This document shows positions 1 to 7,954 of a stretch of DNA of 64,000 nucleotides, piece after piece; position 1 is the stretch's first letter, and every line of letters starts with the position of its first letter. Both the position numbers and the translations under genes were made by a program. Source of the stretch: Cacconaster sp045599325 (GTDB lineage: Bacteria > Bacteroidota > Bacteroidia > Bacteroidales > UBA932); contig JAZRVT010000005.1 in assembly GCA_045599325.1 (NCBI GenBank), forward strand, positions 1 through 64,000, read 5' to 3'. A model generated the notes under the pieces. That model was given only the letters and a program-made list of their open reading frames with translations, made no database searches and had not been told where the DNA came from.

Positions 1-123
1 CTATTTTGAATACATTAATTAGATGCATAAAGAATACTGATTGTTGACGATATCTTTAAAACCCCATATCGTGTGGAATTAGTTCATAACAAAAGTAATG
101 ATATCCTGCCCAAATGATTCTCG

Positions 124-147
124 GCCGAAATCACCTTTCGGCATTTT
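124..147 (+). terminator. Possible intrinsic terminator of an upstream gene
   Basis: A 7-bp stem (GCCGAAA at 124-130 pairing with TTTCGGC at 136-142, loop TCACC) is followed by ATTTTT. This has the form of a short intrinsic terminator reading rightward, which would end a transcript entering from outside the window. The remaining bases 1-223 show no gene that I can support. Confidence 0.45.
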
Positions 148-200
148 TGACACTTAACTGTCAGATTATCAATGATGTCACAAAATTCACCTTTCGGGCA
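128..200 (+). repeat. Imperfect direct repeat upstream of the TPR regulator gene
   Basis: AAATCACCTTTCGGCA at 128-143 recurs as AAATTCACCTTTCGGGCA at 183-200, 55 bases further on. The second copy lies about 30 bases upstream of the -7 box of the next gene, a position where a regulator could bind. The first copy overlaps the terminator-like hairpin, so the resemblance could also be accidental. Confidence 0.35.
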
Positions 201-229
201 GGACGCGGGGTTGGAAGAGCAATAATTGC

Positions 230-237
230 TAAATTTG
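230..237 (+). promoter_or_regulatory. Bacteroidetes -7 box TAAATTTG, leaderless position
   Basis: Exact match to TAnnTTTG, the -7 consensus of the Bacteroidetes housekeeping sigma factor. Only four bases (CAGC) separate it from the ATG at 242, so transcription should begin at or next to the start codon. A TTG at 211-213 could serve as part of the -33 element. Confidence 0.6.
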
Positions 238-241
238 CAGC

Positions 242-1879
242 ATGAAATCTTTCCGTAACATATGTTTTCCTGTTCTGGCTCTGCTGGCGGTTTCCTGCGG
301 AGGACACAGGGAGTACGACCCTTTCCTGGCTGAGCAGGACAGGCTGGTCTATGAGAATCCTGCAGCCGCACTTGAGAACCTGGAAGGACTCACAGGAAGC
401 AGTTTTGAGCCTGCCGACGAGGCCTACTTCAACCTTCTGCTGACCATCGCCAGAGACAAGAATTACTATGCGTTCGAGAATGATTCGCTGATCCTTGAGA
501 GTTGCAGCCGGTTTTCTGAATCGGATGACTCAGCAAACTCTTCAAGGGCATATCTATATCTGGCGCTGGTGCGTTACCGTATCAATGCGGCTGATGCCAC
601 AGTGCCGGAACTTCTGCTGAAAGCTGAGGAACGGATGACTGCAGCGGGTGATTATGATGCCGTGACTCTCGCACTTTTATATGCATATCTCGGGCGCCTG
701 AACTTCGAGAACTGCAACTGGAACGAGTCTGAGCACTATTACGGGCTCGCAGCGGGTCTGGAAGAGACCGTCGGCAATTTTTCCAACCTTGTCATCAACA
801 CCATCAATGTGGCATCCGCCTGTCTCGGAGACGGAAAGCTGAATGAAGCGGAGGAGTGCATCAGGAAGGCTGAAGGCCTTATTGCGGAAGGAAAAGGATC
901 CGAATGGACCAGTTCGCTGAACAATGTCCGCGCGATATTTCTCAGCAACACAGGCGAGGTGGACTCCGCCCTCGCAGCCTGCAGGCTCTGGACTCCTTTC
1001 AGGGCGGGTGAACCGGACAAATACAATCTTATGGCATCGCTGTTCACGCGCTCCGGCGACCTAGACAGCGCCATCTTATATCAGCAGATGGCCATAGATA
1101 CAAGGCTCCCGAAAGACAGCCTGCACTATCATCTCCAGCACCGCGCCCTTGCCGGTCTTTATGCAGCAAAAGGGATGCACGACGATGCACTTGAGCAATA
1201 CGGACTTGCCTATGAAAGACTTCTGTCCGCGACAGACATCAAGGCCTCACAACGGATTGCAGAATTGGAGAAACAGTATGACGTGTCCAGGAAGGAGACG
1301 GAGCTGGCGGAAGAAAGGCAGAAGACCACTGCTGTCGTTTCCATCGCACTTGCCCTGACCGCAATCCTCCTGTCTCTGATACAGACCTCCCGGGCAAGGA
1401 GAAAAAACGCTGAAGAATTGCTCGCCGTCAAGACAGAGATGTTCAATGATGAGCAGAGAGTGTCCAGGATTGCAAAAGCGACATCCTATTCCGTTGCAGG
1501 ACTTGTCCCCGCTTTTGGAAAATTCGCCAACAAGCTCCTCTCAGTGACCAAGGACACCGGCTTGTTCGATGAGGCCAGCGCTATCATCGAATCTGTGAAA
1601 GCCAGGCAGATGGAGGAGTTCTCAAAGATAGTGAAGGAGGATATGGGCAACATTCCGCCGGCCCTCCGTTCAGCGATGGAGGTATTCAAGAGCGATTCCT
1701 TCAAGATTGTCCTTTACCTTTCAGAAAAAGGCTACAGCAACAAGGAGATAGCCGGAATGACCAGCCAGACGGCCGATGGCATCCGGGCGACGAAGTCCCA
1801 GATCAGGAAGGTCCTGCTCGAGTCGGATATCATCAGTGACTCGGACAAGACCTCGCTCAAACTGCTGTCCGGCGCATAA
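242..1879 (+). CDS. TPR lipoprotein with transmembrane segment and C-terminal helix-turn-helix
   Basis: A 545-residue protein that begins with a lipoprotein-type signal (lipobox LAVSC, Cys19). Residues about 40-345 are helical TPR-like repeats, followed by a charged coiled-coil stretch. A hydrophobic segment at about 363-382 (VVSIALALTAILLSL) crosses the membrane. The C-terminal part ends in a LuxR/sigma-r4-like helix-turn-helix around residues 485-530 (GYSNKEIAGMT then IRATKSQIRKVL). Bacteroidetes carry many proteins with periplasmic TPRs, one membrane helix and a cytoplasmic DNA-binding end, thought to act as one-protein membrane-bound regulators. The target genes are not evident. A lipid anchor together with a transmembrane helix is odd; the signal may instead act as an uncleaved anchor. 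Its start is fixed by the adjacent -7 box. Confidence 0.7.
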   Translation: MKSFRNICFPVLALLAVSCGGHREYDPFLAEQDRLVYENPAAALENLEGLTGSSFEPADEAYFNLLLTIARDKNYYAFENDSLILESCSRFSESDDSANSSRAYLYLALVRYRINAADATVPELLLKAEERMTAAGDYDAVTLALLYAYLGRLNFENCNWNESEHYYGLAAGLEETVGNFSNLVINTINVASACLGDGKLNEAEECIRKAEGLIAEGKGSEWTSSLNNVRAIFLSNTGEVDSALAACRLWTPFRAGEPDKYNLMASLFTRSGDLDSAILYQQMAIDTRLPKDSLHYHLQHRALAGLYAAKGMHDDALEQYGLAYERLLSATDIKASQRIAELEKQYDVSRKETELAEERQKTTAVVSIALALTAILLSLIQTSRARRKNAEELLAVKTEMFNDEQRVSRIAKATSYSVAGLVPAFGKFANKLLSVTKDTGLFDEASAIIESVKARQMEEFSKIVKEDMGNIPPALRSAMEVFKSDSFKIVLYLSEKGYSNKEIAGMTSQTADGIRATKSQIRKVLLESDIISDSDKTSLKLLSGA

Positions 1880-1959
1880 AGCACAGCGAAGCTTGCGCAG
1901 GCCGGCTTCGCTAGTAGCGGCAAAAAATCAAAATCAGGTCTGGCTGCCGAAGCCCTTCC

Positions 1960-2757
1960 CTACTTCGCCTGCTTGACCAGGTATTCGAAGATCGGGAGGA
2001 ACTCGTGGTTGCCGCCGTTAGTGATGCACTCAGGATGGAACTGGAGACCCAGAATCATAGCGCCGCCATCCTTGAAGCCCTCGAGCTTCGCAGAGCCGTT
2101 GCGCTCCACAGCCTCATTGATGCCGTCAGCCGAGCGGGCGGCCACCCTGAGACCAGGGTTCAGCTTCTTGACAGCCTGATGGTGAAGCGAGTTGACCACA
2201 GCCTCTGTGCGGCCACCCAGAATCTTTGACAAAGTGGAGCCTTCCTCAATCTTGATGGAGTGAGTGCCCCAGGTGGAAGTAGTGGAGCTCTGATTGTGCT
2301 TCACGTAACTGCCAGCCACCTGAGAAGGGATGTCCTGCCAGAGAGCACCGCCGAAAGCGACAGCGAGCAGCTGCTCGCCGCGGCAGATGCCAAGGACAGG
2401 GATACCTTTCGCCACTGCGGCGCGGACAAGCTTGACATCAAACTCGTCACGGGTCGGGACCACCTTGCCGAGAGCGCGGACCGGCTCCTCACCGTACCAC
2501 CTCAGAGGGTCGAAATCCTCGCCGCCGGTCATCACGAGAGCGTCGATGGAATTGACGATAGCATCAATCTGTTCATCATCGGAAGTAACAGGGATAACAA
2601 GAGGGACACCACCCGCTAGACGGATTGAGTTGACATAAGTCATACCTGCCTCGCAGGAGCCGCCGTCAGTGTAGCCGGAAATTCCGACGATAGGGTTCTT
2701 AGCTGAGAGTCCGAGCGCAAGAGTGAGCGCAAAAATGATGGTCAAAAGTTTTTTCAT
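1960..2757 (-). CDS. Exported gamma-glutamyl-GABA hydrolase-like protein (peptidase C26 family)
   Basis: A 265-residue class I glutamine amidotransferase-fold protein. The catalytic Cys124 lies in LGICRGEQ, and the second active-site motif LQFHPE carries His241 and Glu243. The MTGGEDFDP motif near residue 80 is typical of the PuuD/C26 family, which hydrolyses gamma-glutamyl amide bonds. It differs from cytosolic PuuD in having an N-terminal signal peptide (about residues 1-19, ending LGLSA), so it probably acts in the periplasm. It lies 18 bases downstream of an exported beta-lactamase-fold hydrolase and is probably cotranscribed with it. That suggests scavenging of gamma-glutamyl compounds or cell-wall peptides. 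The substrate is not determinable from sequence. Confidence 0.8.
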   Translation of the reverse strand: MKKLLTIIFALTLALGLSAKNPIVGISGYTDGGSCEAGMTYVNSIRLAGGVPLVIPVTSDDEQIDAIVNSIDALVMTGGEDFDPLRWYGEEPVRALGKVVPTRDEFDVKLVRAAVAKGIPVLGICRGEQLLAVAFGGALWQDIPSQVAGSYVKHNQSSTTSTWGTHSIKIEEGSTLSKILGGRTEAVVNSLHHQAVKKLNPGLRVAARSADGINEAVERNGSAKLEGFKDGGAMILGLQFHPECITNGGNHEFLPIFEYLVKQAK

Positions 2758-2775
2758 ATCATAGATTATTGATTT

Positions 2776-4350
2776 TTATTTTCTTACCCAAGGTCCGAAA
2801 TCCTCGCCGGATCCGACCTCAATCTCAAGACCGGTCGCCTTGCCGCCCTTCGGATCGAAGTTGAAAGTGACACCGAAGCTCCAGCCGTCGGCGCGGAATG
2901 TGAATTCGTTGCCGTTGACGTGCTTGAGCTCCCTCTTCCAGGCCTTCTCGTTGTGCATCTTGATGAACGGCCTGCCATCCTCGACAGTGACATCGATGTC
3001 ACCGAAAGGCAGAGGTTTGGTGTAGGTGCCGGCGATGAGCGAGTTTTCAGGGGCAGGGACCTCAACCCTTTCGGCAGCGGCCTTTGCCTCACGCTCGGCG
3101 CGCTTTGCAGCATTCTCATACCAGTCTGCCAGATATTCTGCGTTGTAGTCGTAATCGTTGAGACCGAGATAGAGGTCGATGGCACGGCGGAGAATTGCGT
3201 GGCGCACCTCTGCAGGAGCCTCGCTGTTGACCTGGACTGTCATAGCGAAATCCATCTCAGGGACGAAGCAGCAGATGGTGGTCATCCCCCAGGTTGTGCC
3301 GGTGTGGAAGTACATCCTGCACTTGCGGGTCTGCTCGATGAACCAGCAGTGGCCGTAGAGGTTTGTCTTCTCATCGTTCTGGGAGGTGATGGTGACTCCG
3401 TTGTGGAGGAATCTCATCTGCTTCTCGGAAATGACCTGGCGGTCGCCCACCTTGCCGTTGTTCAAGTGGAACTGCGCCCATTTGATCAAGTCGACCGGAG
3501 GGCAGCAGACACTGCCTGCAGGGCCGACGACAGTGAGCCACCAAAGCGACTGCTCGTCGCCGTACATAGGCCAGACATCCATCTCTGCGCCCTTGCGCTC
3601 GAAAGCGTACGGGAGAGCTGCAATGCCTTTCTCAAGACCCTCTGCGAAACCCTCGCCGTTGAGGGTAGACTCAGTCATTCCGAGCGGCTTGAAAATGCGC
3701 TCGCGTACATTCTCCTCCCAGCTCTTTCCGGTAACCTTCTCGATGATCTTTGCAAGAGGGATGAAAGTGATGTTATTGTACTGGTAGTCGCCGCGGAAAG
3801 TGTATGCCGGCGGCATATACTTGAACATCTGATAGATGTCGTCACGGGTGTAACCGAGGTTGCCGAGATAGGTGCCGATGTCGTCGCGCATTCCGCTCCT
3901 GTGACTGGTGAGGTCCTTCACCTGGATGTTGGCCGTCACCCAAGGGTCCCACATCTCGAAGTCAGGGAGAAGGTCCTTGACACGGTCGTCCCAGCTGATG
4001 AGGCCTTCATCCACAAGCTGTGCTGTGACTGCAGCAGTGAAGGACTTGGAGACCGAACCGATCTGGAAGAGTGTATGTTCTGTGACCTTGTCCTCGGGAT
4101 TGTCCAGACTCTTGACGCCATAGCCCTTGCAGAGGACCATCTTTCCGTCCTTGCAGAGGGCGACGCCCATTCCCGGAACCTTCCAGTTGTCGCACACCTG
4201 CGCGATGTATGCTTCGAGGTTTGCGACTATCTCCTCATCGGAGAGTTTCTGCTTCATTTCGGGCATATTCTTCATTGTCTGCCCGTTAGCTGACAGCACC
4301 GCGAGAAGAGCGGCCACGGCTGCCAGGAATTTCAGATGCTTCATTTTCAT
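2776..4350 (-). CDS. Exported serine hydrolase, beta-lactamase (class C/EstB) fold, with C-terminal DUF3471-like domain
   Basis: A 524-residue protein with a signal peptide (about residues 1-24). The serine-hydrolase motifs are SVSK (Ser99, Lys102), a Tyr-x-Asn type element near residue 190 (YQYNN) and an HTG triad near residue 350, which replaces KTG as in many class C-like esterases and D-aminopeptidases. The last 100 or so residues form a small beta-rich domain of the DUF3471 type often appended to these hydrolases in Bacteroidetes. Likely activities are a periplasmic esterase, D-alanyl-D-alanine peptidase or D-amino-acid amidase. Resistance to beta-lactams should not be assumed. It is first in a two-gene leftward unit with the C26 protein. 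Confidence 0.8.
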   Translation of the reverse strand: MKMKHLKFLAAVAALLAVLSANGQTMKNMPEMKQKLSDEEIVANLEAYIAQVCDNWKVPGMGVALCKDGKMVLCKGYGVKSLDNPEDKVTEHTLFQIGSVSKSFTAAVTAQLVDEGLISWDDRVKDLLPDFEMWDPWVTANIQVKDLTSHRSGMRDDIGTYLGNLGYTRDDIYQMFKYMPPAYTFRGDYQYNNITFIPLAKIIEKVTGKSWEENVRERIFKPLGMTESTLNGEGFAEGLEKGIAALPYAFERKGAEMDVWPMYGDEQSLWWLTVVGPAGSVCCPPVDLIKWAQFHLNNGKVGDRQVISEKQMRFLHNGVTITSQNDEKTNLYGHCWFIEQTRKCRMYFHTGTTWGMTTICCFVPEMDFAMTVQVNSEAPAEVRHAILRRAIDLYLGLNDYDYNAEYLADWYENAAKRAEREAKAAAERVEVPAPENSLIAGTYTKPLPFGDIDVTVEDGRPFIKMHNEKAWKRELKHVNGNEFTFRADGWSFGVTFNFDPKGGKATGLEIEVGSGEDFGPWVRK

Positions 4351-4423
4351 ATGTCAGTTTGTACAGATATTCCGGATGAAAAATTCACTCATTACAAATG
4401 TCGGAATTTTTTGGCAAAATACC

Positions 4424-4431
4424 TATCTTTG
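4424..4431 (+). promoter_or_regulatory. -7 box TATCTTTG, leaderless position
   Basis: An exact TAnnTTTG match ends five bases (TGCTT) before the ATG at 4437. An upstream in-frame ATG at 4398 would lie before this box and so could not be transcribed from it, which supports the 4437 start. Confidence 0.65.
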
Positions 4432-4436
4432 TGCTT

Positions 4437-5690
4437 ATGGAAAAGACAAAGAAGAAACTCGCCCTCCACTGGCAGATCCTGATCGGCATCGGCCTCGGCA
4501 TCATCGCCGGAATACTCCTATGCAAAATAACCTCCTACGAGAACTGGAGTCCCTACATCAAATGGGCCGGTGACATATTCCTGAGAGCTCTCAGGATGAT
4601 TGTCATCCCGCTTGTGTTCACTTCAATCGCGCTCGGAGTCGCCGGAATGGGCAACTCGGCCGCACTCGGCAGGATAGCCGGCAAGACGATAGCCTACTAT
4701 ATCATCACCACGGCCATCGCCGCCTCCGTAGGCCTTGTTCTTGTGAACCTTGTGAAGCCTGGTGTCGGAGCCACCCTCAACCTCACTCAGGAGGTGACGC
4801 AGGTAGGCTCGGCGAAGGTCTCATTCATAGACCAGATAGTCTCCATAGTCCCTTCCAACATCTTCGAGTCGATGGCCAAGGGAGACCTGCTCCCTATCAT
4901 CTTCTTCGCCGTCATCTTCGGAGTCTTTATGAACAAAGTTGACAGCAAGCATACTCTGACCCTCACACATCTCTTCACTGCGGTCTACGAAGTGATAATG
5001 AAGATCACATTCTTCATAATCAAGCTCGCCCCTTACGGAGTCTTCGCAATCGTGACAAACGTGGTCGGCAAGCAGGCCAACGACACTCAGGCGCTGCTGG
5101 CGATGGCAGGCAGTCTGGGCGTGTTCGTGCTTGTGGTATGGGGCGGACTCATCATCCAGGGCGGCCTGGTGCTTCCGACCCTTGTCCGCTTCCTCGGCCG
5201 CGAAAACCCGTGGCGCCACATCTCAAAGATGTCCACAGCTCTGCTGACTGCATTCTCTACCTGTTCTTCTGGAGCCGCGCTACCTATCAACATCCGTGAC
5301 TCCCAGGAGAAGTGCGGCATCTCCAACAGCATCGCAAGCTTCGTGCTCCCTCTCGGCAGCACAATCAATATGAACGGCACCGCGCTTTATGAAGCGGTCG
5401 CCGCAATCTTCATCGCCCAGGCATACGGCATCGATATGACCCTCGCCCAGCAGATAATGATTGTATTCACCGCAGTCCTGGCGGCAGTGGGCACAGCCGG
5501 AATCCCTATGGCCGGGATGGTGATGCTGACCATTGTCCTCACAGCGGTCGGACTGCCTCTCGAAGGCATCGGCCTGGTGCTCGCAGTTGAGCAGATCTGC
5601 GATATGCCGCGCACCTGCATCAATACCTATGGTGACGCCTGCGGAGCAGTGATCATTGCGAAGAGCGAAGGTGAGAAACTGACCATCTGA
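4437..5690 (+). CDS. Dicarboxylate/amino acid:cation symporter (DAACS family)
   Basis: A 417-residue inner-membrane secondary transporter of the GltP/SstT family, which imports glutamate, aspartate, serine or threonine with Na+ or H+. It has about eight hydrophobic helices. A serine-rich reentrant loop lies before PINIRDSQE, and the TM7 signature NMNGTALYE is present. The substrate-binding tip near the C terminus includes DMPRTCINTYGDACGA, where the Arg suggests an acidic substrate or a serine/threonine transporter subtype. The start at 4437 gives the usual MEKTKKK cytoplasmic N terminus and is set by the nearby -7 box. It is followed 11 bases later by radA, so the two are probably cotranscribed although unrelated in function. 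Confidence 0.85.
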   Translation: MEKTKKKLALHWQILIGIGLGIIAGILLCKITSYENWSPYIKWAGDIFLRALRMIVIPLVFTSIALGVAGMGNSAALGRIAGKTIAYYIITTAIAASVGLVLVNLVKPGVGATLNLTQEVTQVGSAKVSFIDQIVSIVPSNIFESMAKGDLLPIIFFAVIFGVFMNKVDSKHTLTLTHLFTAVYEVIMKITFFIIKLAPYGVFAIVTNVVGKQANDTQALLAMAGSLGVFVLVVWGGLIIQGGLVLPTLVRFLGRENPWRHISKMSTALLTAFSTCSSGAALPINIRDSQEKCGISNSIASFVLPLGSTINMNGTALYEAVAAIFIAQAYGIDMTLAQQIMIVFTAVLAAVGTAGIPMAGMVMLTIVLTAVGLPLEGIGLVLAVEQICDMPRTCINTYGDACGAVIIAKSEGEKLTI

Positions 5691-5701
5691 CCAGTGGACT
5701 T

Positions 5702-7099
5702 ATGCCAAAGGCAAGAAGCGTCTGGTACTGCACGGACTGCGGCAATGAAAGCTCCCAGTGGCTGGGCAGATGCCCTGCCTGCGGAGCCTGGAACACGATG
5801 GTGGAGGAGCCGAAGGAGTCAAGACAGGCAGCCTCCTCCAAGGCCGGCGGTGCGGCAGCCCGCAGCCGCGCTTTCATAGATGCCCGGGACGCCACGCCAC
5901 AACGGCTCGGTGAAATCAGTTCCGGCGCAGAAAGCCGCTTCGACATAGGTATCGGCGAGCTTGACAGAGTTCTCGGCGGAGGCCTTGTCGAGGGGTCGAT
6001 GGTCCTCATCGGCGGCGAGCCTGGCATAGGCAAGTCCACCCTCTCCCTCCAGATTCCGCTCAGTTGCGGAAATCTCAAGACCCTGTATGTCTCCGGAGAG
6101 GAAAGCCCGAAACAGATCAAGATGCGCGCCGACAGACTCGGCGGAACCAATGACAACTGTCTGGTTCTCAGCGAGACCCTGCTGGAAAACATCATAGCAC
6201 AGGCGAAGTCGGCCGCCCCGCAGCTTCTGATTGTGGATTCGATACAGACCATCTACAGCGAATCGATCGAGTCATCTGCGGGCAGCGTCTCCCAGGTCAG
6301 GGAGTGTGCCAGCGCGCTGCTGCGCTATGCCAAGGAGAGTTCCACACCTGTCATCCTGATAGGCCACATAACAAAGGACGGCACGATTGCAGGTCCCAAG
6401 GTTCTGGAACACATCGTGGATGTCGTCCTGCAGTTCGAGGGCGACACCAAAGGGTCTTACCGCATCCTGCGCAGCATCAAGAACCGCTTCGGGTCGACCG
6501 ATGAACTGGCTGTCTTCGAAATGACCGGCACCGGTCTCCGCGAAGTCAACAACCCTTCAGAGATTCTCATCCCGATGCACCAGGACGACCTCAGCGGAGT
6601 GGCCATCAGCGCAATGATGGACGGGACCCGCCCGTTCCTGGTGGAGATCCAGGCCCTTGTGAGCACTGCGGCCTACGGCACGCCCCAGCGTTCAGCCACA
6701 GGATTCGACAGCCGGCGCCTCAATATGCTGCTGGCCGTCCTGGAGAAGAGGGCGGGCTTCAAGCTGGCCGCGAAGGATGTATTCCTGAACATTGCGGGCG
6801 GGCTGAGGGTCTCTGACCCTGCCTGCGACCTTGCCATAGTCGCATCGATCCTCTCATCGAATTTCGACCTCTATATATCACCTAAGGTATGCTTCGCTGC
6901 CGAAGTGGGGCTCAGCGGCGAAATCCGCCCTGTCAGCCAGGTGGAAAGGCGCATCGCAGAGGCTGAAAAACTCGGCTTCGAAGAGATCTACATCTCGAAA
7001 TTCAACAAGGAAGGCTCTTTTGCCAGAAGGAAGGAGGGATCAATCAGAGTCACTGCCGTCAGCGACATCGCCGCCCTCTGCCGCAAACTTTTTCAATAG
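5702..7099 (+). CDS. radA: DNA repair protein RadA
   Basis: A 465-residue RecA-superfamily ATPase that drives branch migration of recombination intermediates. It has the N-terminal four-Cys zinc finger (Cys10, 13, 24, 27), Walker A GEPGIGKST (about 105-113), Walker B LLIVDS (175-180), the RadA-specific KNRFG motif (260-264) and a C-terminal Lon-protease-like domain. Length and domain order are standard. The final 60 bases overlap the 3-prime end of prmC on the opposite strand, so the two mRNAs are complementary there. Confidence 0.97.
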   Translation: MPKARSVWYCTDCGNESSQWLGRCPACGAWNTMVEEPKESRQAASSKAGGAAARSRAFIDARDATPQRLGEISSGAESRFDIGIGELDRVLGGGLVEGSMVLIGGEPGIGKSTLSLQIPLSCGNLKTLYVSGEESPKQIKMRADRLGGTNDNCLVLSETLLENIIAQAKSAAPQLLIVDSIQTIYSESIESSAGSVSQVRECASALLRYAKESSTPVILIGHITKDGTIAGPKVLEHIVDVVLQFEGDTKGSYRILRSIKNRFGSTDELAVFEMTGTGLREVNNPSEILIPMHQDDLSGVAISAMMDGTRPFLVEIQALVSTAAYGTPQRSATGFDSRRLNMLLAVLEKRAGFKLAAKDVFLNIAGGLRVSDPACDLAIVASILSSNFDLYISPKVCFAAEVGLSGEIRPVSQVERRIAEAEKLGFEEIYISKFNKEGSFARRKEGSIRVTAVSDIAALCRKLFQ

Positions 7100-7954
7100 C
7101 ACATAACGCTCTTTACCCGCCACGTCCCGGCAGACCGAGCTGCCCGGGAAAAGTGCCGCCGTCTCCGCACCGAAACGCTCGTTTATCTCAAGATAGATGG
7201 CTCCGTCCTCTTTGAGAAGGCGGCCGCACCACTTTGCGATGGCACGGTAGAAGACCAGAGGGTCGCTGTCTGGCACGAAGAGCGCCGCTGCAGGCTCGAA
7301 GTCGAGCACGTTCCGCCTCATTGCAGACCGCTCGCCCTCGCAGATATAGGGAGGGTTTGCTATTATGACATCAAACTGCGGCAGTCCTGCAGGAGGATCG
7401 GAGAGCACGTCAGCATTGAAAAAGACCGGTCTCGCTCCCTGAAGCTTTATCCTCTGACGGCAGGCGATTGCCAGCGCATCGTCAGAGACGTCGCACCCAT
7501 AGACCATAGCCTCCGGAAATTCTGCAGCAAGGCTCCAGGCTATGCAGCCGCTGCCTGTGCAGATGTCAAGGATATTGAAAGGCTCTCCGGACAGATCCGC
7601 TTCAGCGAGACGGCTGTCGATGTCGTCGGCCGCCATCACCACAAGCTCCTCTGTCTCGGGACGCGGGATAAGGCAGCCTTCACGCACCTTGAACCTGTGT
7701 CCGCAGAATTCAGCCACGCCGAGGACATACTGGAGCGGCCTGCCTGTGCAGAGGTCATCCAGCGCTGCGGCCAGTGCCGCCTCGTCGCGGACGCCCGCAT
7801 CCTTCAGGCCCAGTTCCGGTTCCGACAGATACTTATAGGAGGGAACTCCTCCGAAATGGTCAAGCAGCCTGAGGGCAATGGCCTTCGCCTCCTCCGGCTC
7901 ATAGAGCGGGGCAAGCCTTGTTCGTGCGCCGCTGACAAACTCCTTCAGATTCAT
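7040..7954 (-). CDS. prmC: Peptide chain release factor N5-glutamine methyltransferase PrmC (HemK)
   Basis: A 304-residue SAM-dependent methyltransferase that modifies the Gln of the GGQ motif in release factors 1 and 2. The N-terminal helical domain has GRPLQYVLG (71-79). The catalytic domain has the SAM loop DICTGSGC (130-137) and the hallmark NPPY (200-203). The protein is a little longer than usual because of an Asp/Ser/Gly-rich tail (EGGDVADGSDSD) that reads into the end of radA. Its ATG overlaps the ddl stop codon (ATGA), showing translational coupling in the operon PBP1A-ddl-prmC. Confidence 0.95.
   Translation of the reverse strand: MNLKEFVSGARTRLAPLYEPEEAKAIALRLLDHFGGVPSYKYLSEPELGLKDAGVRDEAALAAALDDLCTGRPLQYVLGVAEFCGHRFKVREGCLIPRPETEELVVMAADDIDSRLAEADLSGEPFNILDICTGSGCIAWSLAAEFPEAMVYGCDVSDDALAIACRQRIKLQGARPVFFNADVLSDPPAGLPQFDVIIANPPYICEGERSAMRRNVLDFEPAAALFVPDSDPLVFYRAIAKWCGRLLKEDGAIYLEINERFGAETAALFPGSSVCRDVAGKERYVLLKKFAAEGGDVADGSDSD

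Noticed and set aside
1880..1959. GCGAAGC...GCTTCGC inverted repeat between the TPR regulator and C26 genes as a terminator
   Set aside because: The loop is long (12 bases) and no T-run follows on either strand.
2920..4293. Long open frame (457 codons, plus strand) antisense to the beta-lactamase-fold hydrolase gene
   Set aside because: It mirrors the codon positions of the real gene on the other strand, has no recognisable domain and an odd Val/Leu/His/Asp-rich composition typical of antisense frames.
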